This document shows positions 61,030 through 64,000 of a stretch of DNA of 64,000 nucleotides, piece by piece. Position numbers and translations under genes: made by a program. The DNA comes from CAZWDO01 sp964632485 [NCBI: uncultured bacterium] (lineage in GTDB: Bacteria > JAGOEH01), in assembly GCA_964632485.1 (NCBI GenBank), contig CAZWDO010000004.1, positions 160,387 through 224,386 on the forward strand, written 5' to 3'. Position 1 is the first letter of the stretch. Each line of letters starts with the position of its first letter. The notes under the pieces were generated by a model, which saw nothing but the letters and a program-made list of their open reading frames with translations, was not told where the DNA came from and searched no databases.

Positions 61030-61717
61030 TGAATTGCGGCCGATCCGGTTTGAAGTTGATTTTATGAAATTTGCTCAAAGTTCGGTATTGAGCTGTTATG
61101 GCGATACGCGGGTTATTGTGAGCGCTACCCTGGAGAATGATGTCCCTGCTTTTTTGAAAGAGCGCGAGGAAGGGTGGATCACTGCCGAGTACGGATTGTT
61201 GCCGGCTAGTTGCGGCAAACGCATTCAACGTCCGGTCAAAGGTATCGACGGACGATCCCAGGAGATTCAACGATTAATTGGACGGACGTTGCGAGTGGTG
61301 GTTGATCGGAAATTGTTTCCGGGTTGTTCAATTGTCATTGACTGCGATGTTTTGCAAGGGGACGGAGGAACTCGCACGGCTGCCATTTCGGGTAGTATTT
61401 TGGCTGTGCGCCGGTTATTTGATTCACTTCTTAAAAAAGGCGAGATCAGTGAACATCCGGCGCGGACACTTTTAGGGGCGGTTAGCGTGGGTATCGTCAA
61501 CGGCAATATTCTTCTCGATCTGGACTATAGTGAAGACTCACAAGCTGAAGTGGATATGAATTTAGTCATGACGGAGAAAGGCGAGTGGATTGAGCTACAG
61601 GGAACCGCTGAAAAACAACCGTTTAGCCACCAGCAATTATCCGGTATGCTCGATTTCGGAGAGCAAGGAATTAAGGAAATTATGGAAATTCAACGTCAAG
61701 TATTAACCTGTTGTTAA
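61001..61717 (+). CDS. rph: ribonuclease PH
   Basis: 238 residues from ATG 61001, with AAGGA five bases upstream, inside the end of the ATPase gene. N-terminus RSNGRKNNELRPIRFEVDF is the family opening (D-G-R-x2-x-E-L-R-P-x), then VLSCYGDTRVIVSATLE, GWITAEYGLLP, QEIQRLIGRTLR and DCDVLQGDGGTRTAAISG, with conserved Arg and Asp of the phosphorolytic site. It trims tRNA 3' ends using phosphate. Hydrophilic extra residues are few. Translational coupling to the ATPase seems likely. Confidence 0.94.
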   Translation: MNRSNGRKNNELRPIRFEVDFMKFAQSSVLSCYGDTRVIVSATLENDVPAFLKEREEGWITAEYGLLPASCGKRIQRPVKGIDGRSQEIQRLIGRTLRVVVDRKLFPGCSIVIDCDVLQGDGGTRTAAISGSILAVRRLFDSLLKKGEISEHPARTLLGAVSVGIVNGNILLDLDYSEDSQAEVDMNLVMTEKGEWIELQGTAEKQPFSHQQLSGMLDFGEQGIKEIMEIQRQVLTCC

Positions 61718-61728
61718 GGAGAATATTT

Positions 61729-61995
61729 ATGGTGCAAAAGAAGAAAGCGATGGCTACTGAGGAACTGGATTTGCTCTATGAGAGTGAAACGATCTATATT
61801 TACCGTAACTGGTGCAAGGGTTGCGGAATATGTATCGCCTTTTGTCCAAAACAAGTATTAGCTGCCGGCCCGGACGGTAAAGTTTATATCGCCCACCCGG
61901 AAAAGTGTATTTCGTGTGGGATGTGTGATATTCGATGTCCCGATTTCGCCATCACGGGACTTCGTAAGGATCAATCCGGAAAAAAACATTTTTAA
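61729..61995 (+). CDS. korD: 2-oxoacid:ferredoxin oxidoreductase, delta (ferredoxin) subunit
   Basis: 88 residues from ATG 61729 (AAGGAG seven bases upstream). Two [4Fe-4S] motifs: WCKGCGICIAFCPKQ and CISCGMCDIRCPDF. The spacing and position before korA mark it as the delta subunit of a KGOR/2-oxoglutarate-type oxidoreductase, which passes electrons from the thiamine centre to ferredoxin. Gap to korA is 11 bases. Cytosolic, oxygen-sensitive. Confidence 0.93.
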   Translation: MVQKKKAMATEELDLLYESETIYIYRNWCKGCGICIAFCPKQVLAAGPDGKVYIAHPEKCISCGMCDIRCPDFAITGLRKDQSGKKHF

Positions 61996-62006
61996 GGAGA
62001 TAAACA

Positions 62007-63140
62007 GTGAATGGAGAAAGCAGACTCATTCAAGGCAATGAAGCATGTTCAATAGGCGCTTTGATTGCCGGTGTGCGGTTTTATGCGGGATATCCGATTA
62101 CGCCGTCGACTGAAATTGCGGAATATCTGGCCCGGGAATTACCCAAACAAAACGGTGTGTTTATTCAAATGGAAGATGAAATTGCCAGTATTTGCGCATT
62201 AATTGGGGCGTCTTTGGCCGGATATAAATCGCTGACAGCCACCAGTGGTCCGGGTTTTTCCCTGATGCAGGAAGGAATTGGCTATGCCTGTATGACGGAA
62301 GTCCCCTGTGTGATTATCAATGTGATGAGGGGTGGGCCCAGCACCGGCTTGCCCACGAATGTTGCCCAGGGTGATGTGATGCAAGCCCGTTGGGGAACTC
62401 ACGGGGATCACGAAATTATCGTTTTGTGTCCCAATTCGGTCTATGAATGTCTGACAATGACCGTCCGCGCGTTTAATCTGGCGGAAAAATACCGAATTCC
62501 GGTGATCGTACTGCTTGATGAAGTTATTGGGCACATGCGTGAGAATATTGTCATTCCCAAAGAAGAAGAAATTGAGGTAATCGACCGCGTCCAGCCGACT
62601 GTCCCCCCTGAATGGTATAAGCATTTTGAATTGACGCCGACGGGGGTTTCTCCCATGGCTAATATCGGTGAAGGCGTTCGTTATCATGTAACGGGTTTAG
62701 CGCATGATGAACTGGGTTTCCCCGAAAGCCGCCCCAATTTTATCGCGGCTATGTTGGATAAAATGCATAATAAAATAGAGCATCATCGGCGTGATATTGT
62801 TGAGATTGAAGAATTTATGATGGAAGATGCGACGTGCGCCATCGTTGCTTATGGATCTGTCTCGCGCGCGGCGGAAAAAGCCGTACTCATGGCCCGTAAA
62901 AAACGTATCAAAGCCGGACTGGTCCGTCTGAAAACGATCTGGCCATTTCCGGATCACCAGATCGGATCTGCTATTAAGGACCTGGAGGTAGTCTTGGTCC
63001 CTGAACTGAATATGGGGCAGGTCGTTAATGAAATCGTCCGTGTTTCGACCCATTCCACTCGAGTCTACGGATTGAGTCGTATTGATGGCGAATTGATTAC
63101 ACCAATTCAAATTTTAGACCGTTTACGCGAGGTGAAATAA
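62007..63140 (+). CDS. korA: 2-oxoacid:ferredoxin oxidoreductase, alpha subunit
   Basis: 377 residues from GTG 62007, with AAGGAGA seven bases upstream. Start region QGNEACSIGALIAGVRFYAGYPITPSTEIAEYL is the family opening (the part GYPITPSTEI is the most conserved), followed by QMEDEIASICALIGASLAG and TSGPGFSLMQEGIGYA. The C-terminal half contains SVSRAAEKAV and VVLVPELNMGQ. It binds the 2-oxoacid and acyl transfer parts of the complex with KorB. The 2-oxoglutarate specificity is inferred from the KorDAB order and could be another 2-oxoacid. TAATG overlap with korB. Confidence 0.94.
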   Translation: MNGESRLIQGNEACSIGALIAGVRFYAGYPITPSTEIAEYLARELPKQNGVFIQMEDEIASICALIGASLAGYKSLTATSGPGFSLMQEGIGYACMTEVPCVIINVMRGGPSTGLPTNVAQGDVMQARWGTHGDHEIIVLCPNSVYECLTMTVRAFNLAEKYRIPVIVLLDEVIGHMRENIVIPKEEEIEVIDRVQPTVPPEWYKHFELTPTGVSPMANIGEGVRYHVTGLAHDELGFPESRPNFIAAMLDKMHNKIEHHRRDIVEIEEFMMEDATCAIVAYGSVSRAAEKAVLMARKKRIKAGLVRLKTIWPFPDHQIGSAIKDLEVVLVPELNMGQVVNEIVRVSTHSTRVYGLSRIDGELITPIQILDRLREVK

Positions 63141-64000
63141 TGGCTATCCAATCATTGAAAACAATCCATAAATATTTGCGGCATAACAAAAAATTTCCTC
63201 ACGTCTGGTGCGCGGGTTGCGGCAATGGCATAGTGCTGGGGGCTATTATCCGGGCCATCAGCACATTGGATATCGGGAAAGATGATATCGTCATGGTTTC
63301 CGGTATCGGCTGTTCTTCCCGTATGCCGGTTTATGTGGATTTTAATACCGTTCATACCCTGCATGGCCGGGCATTGCCTTTCGCTACCGGCATTAAATTA
63401 GTGAAACCGGGGAAACATGTAATTGTTATCACCGGCGATGGGGATTGCCTCGCCATCGGCGGCAACCATTTTATCCATGCTTGCCGGCGTAATATTGATA
63501 TTACTACTATTATTATCAATAATAGCACCTATGGTATGACGGGCGGGCAGTTTTCTCCCACGACTCCTGAAGGGAAAAAAGGTACGACTGCTCCCTATGG
63601 CAATTATGAAGCTTCTTTCAACATTGCGGATTTATCGATTGCTGCCGGTGCCAGTTTCGTGGGACGCGGCGCGGTCTATTATGCTACCCAATTGAAGGAT
63701 ACGATTCAGGAAGCGATCCAGCATAAGGGTTTTTCCGTAGTGGAAGTTATTTCGCAATGTCATACTCTCTATGGACGCCAAAACAAGGAAGGCGGCGCCG
63801 TGGAGATGATGAAATGGCAGAAAGAACACGCCGTTAATGTCAAGGCGGCCGATAAAATGACGGAAGAACAAATATCCGGCAAGTTCAGGATCGGTACGCT
63901 GCATCGTGTTGAAAGCGTTGAATATACAGCAAAGTATGGTCAATTGCTGGAAAAACTCAGCAATAAACCCATGGCTCCCAAACCGGTTGAAAAGGAAGAG
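63140..64000 (+). CDS. korB: 2-oxoacid:ferredoxin oxidoreductase, beta subunit (3' end cut)
   Basis: 287 codons are open from ATG 63140 to the window edge with no stop. The thiamine-diphosphate subunit is clear: VWCAGCGNGIVLGAI (CxxCG), SGIGCSSRMPVYVDF, GDGDCLAIGGNHFIHA (Mg/ThDP motif), NNSTYGMTGGQFSPTTP and CHTLYGRQN. Normal KorB is about 280-290 residues, so the reading frame should end soon or continue into a KorC-like domain. Its ATG overlaps the korA stop by one base (TAATG). Confidence 0.94.
   Translation, partial: MAIQSLKTIHKYLRHNKKFPHVWCAGCGNGIVLGAIIRAISTLDIGKDDIVMVSGIGCSSRMPVYVDFNTVHTLHGRALPFATGIKLVKPGKHVIVITGDGDCLAIGGNHFIHACRRNIDITTIIINNSTYGMTGGQFSPTTPEGKKGTTAPYGNYEASFNIADLSIAAGASFVGRGAVYYATQLKDTIQEAIQHKGFSVVEVISQCHTLYGRQNKEGGAVEMMKWQKEHAVNVKAADKMTEEQISGKFRIGTLHRVESVEYTAKYGQLLEKLSNKPMAPKPVEKEE

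Noticed and set aside
62199-62687. 162-residue minus-strand frame opposite korA
   Set aside because: Entirely antisense to conserved korA, no family features, no ribosome binding site.
1-64000. CRISPR arrays, insertion sequences, prophage genes, integrases
   Set aside because: I looked for regularly spaced direct repeats, terminal inverted repeats with transposase frames and recombinase motifs and saw none.

Overview
The window looks like a chromosomal segment of an AT-rich, Gram-negative, strictly or mostly anaerobic bacterium, probably of the FCB side of the tree (Calditrichota/KSB1-like lineages are my best guess; this is inference, not placement by phylogeny). The reasons are: oxygen-sensitive enzymes (class III ribonucleotide reductase with its radical-SAM activase, a KorDAB-type 2-oxoacid:ferredoxin oxidoreductase, an Fe-S cysteine desulfidase-like protein), peroxide defence by a Fur-family regulator plus peroxiredoxin, outer-membrane type proteins, an internal FlgD/T9SS-like domain in a peptidase, and several giant two-component propeller sensors. 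Clear sigma70-type promoters (TTGACA, 17 bp, TATTTT/TATAAT) recur through the window. I see no transposase, integrase, phage gene or CRISPR array.

Layout. 1-2233: end of an AsmA-like envelope protein overlapping an LpxL-like acyltransferase. 2424-27784: a dense signalling region: a TPR membrane protein ending in a CxxCKKIRDD module, three Reg_prop/Y_Y_Y propeller sensors with different outputs (a chemoreceptor-type MCP domain, a histidine kinase, a GAF histidine kinase), a PAS-PAS-GAF-HisKA-REC-REC-HPt hybrid kinase, and a four-gene operon yfiR / CHASE8 kinase / single-domain response regulator / hybrid kinase. Interspersed are an alpha/beta hydrolase, a flavodoxin-like protein, a divergent Asp/Glu racemase and a CyuA-like desulfidase. 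27964-32956: RlmL-like rRNA methyltransferase, a PEP-carboxykinase/HPr-kinase-like protein, a PilZ protein, then a Fur/PerR-type regulator and peroxiredoxin. 33469-40574: a mostly minus-strand accessory stretch with an M23 peptidase, small membrane proteins (one of them a 50-residue ORF found by reading the sequence), a 529-residue orphan protein with proline-punctuated repeats, AhpD-like, PhzF-like and PD40 propeller proteins. 40287-43740: PqqD-like, GT39-like membrane protein and a NTP_transf_5-type protein, more AT-rich than the surroundings.

44114-47861: an outer-membrane barrel protein, a small exported protein, an NtrY-like kinase and an NtrC-class sigma54 activator, chained by small gaps or overlaps. 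47984-49366: a PLP-fold/GNAT fusion that has lost the canonical PLP lysine. 49798-52651: an anaerobic ribonucleotide reductase operon in which the glycyl-radical domain is a separate 60-residue gene between nrdD and nrdG, all joined by ATGA overlaps. 52743-57485: a B12-binding-type radical SAM protein, an unknown anchored protein and a class A penicillin-binding protein. 58025-64000: tRNA-Leu(CAG), smpB, an Amidase_3 cell-wall amidase, a DnaC/DnaI-type ATPase, rph and korD-korA-korB, the last running off the window.

The strongest candidates for something under-described are the split class III ribonucleotide reductase, the lysine-less PLP/GNAT fusion, the propeller-MCP receptor, the YfiR/CHASE8 histidine-kinase operon, and the repeat protein at 35803-37392.
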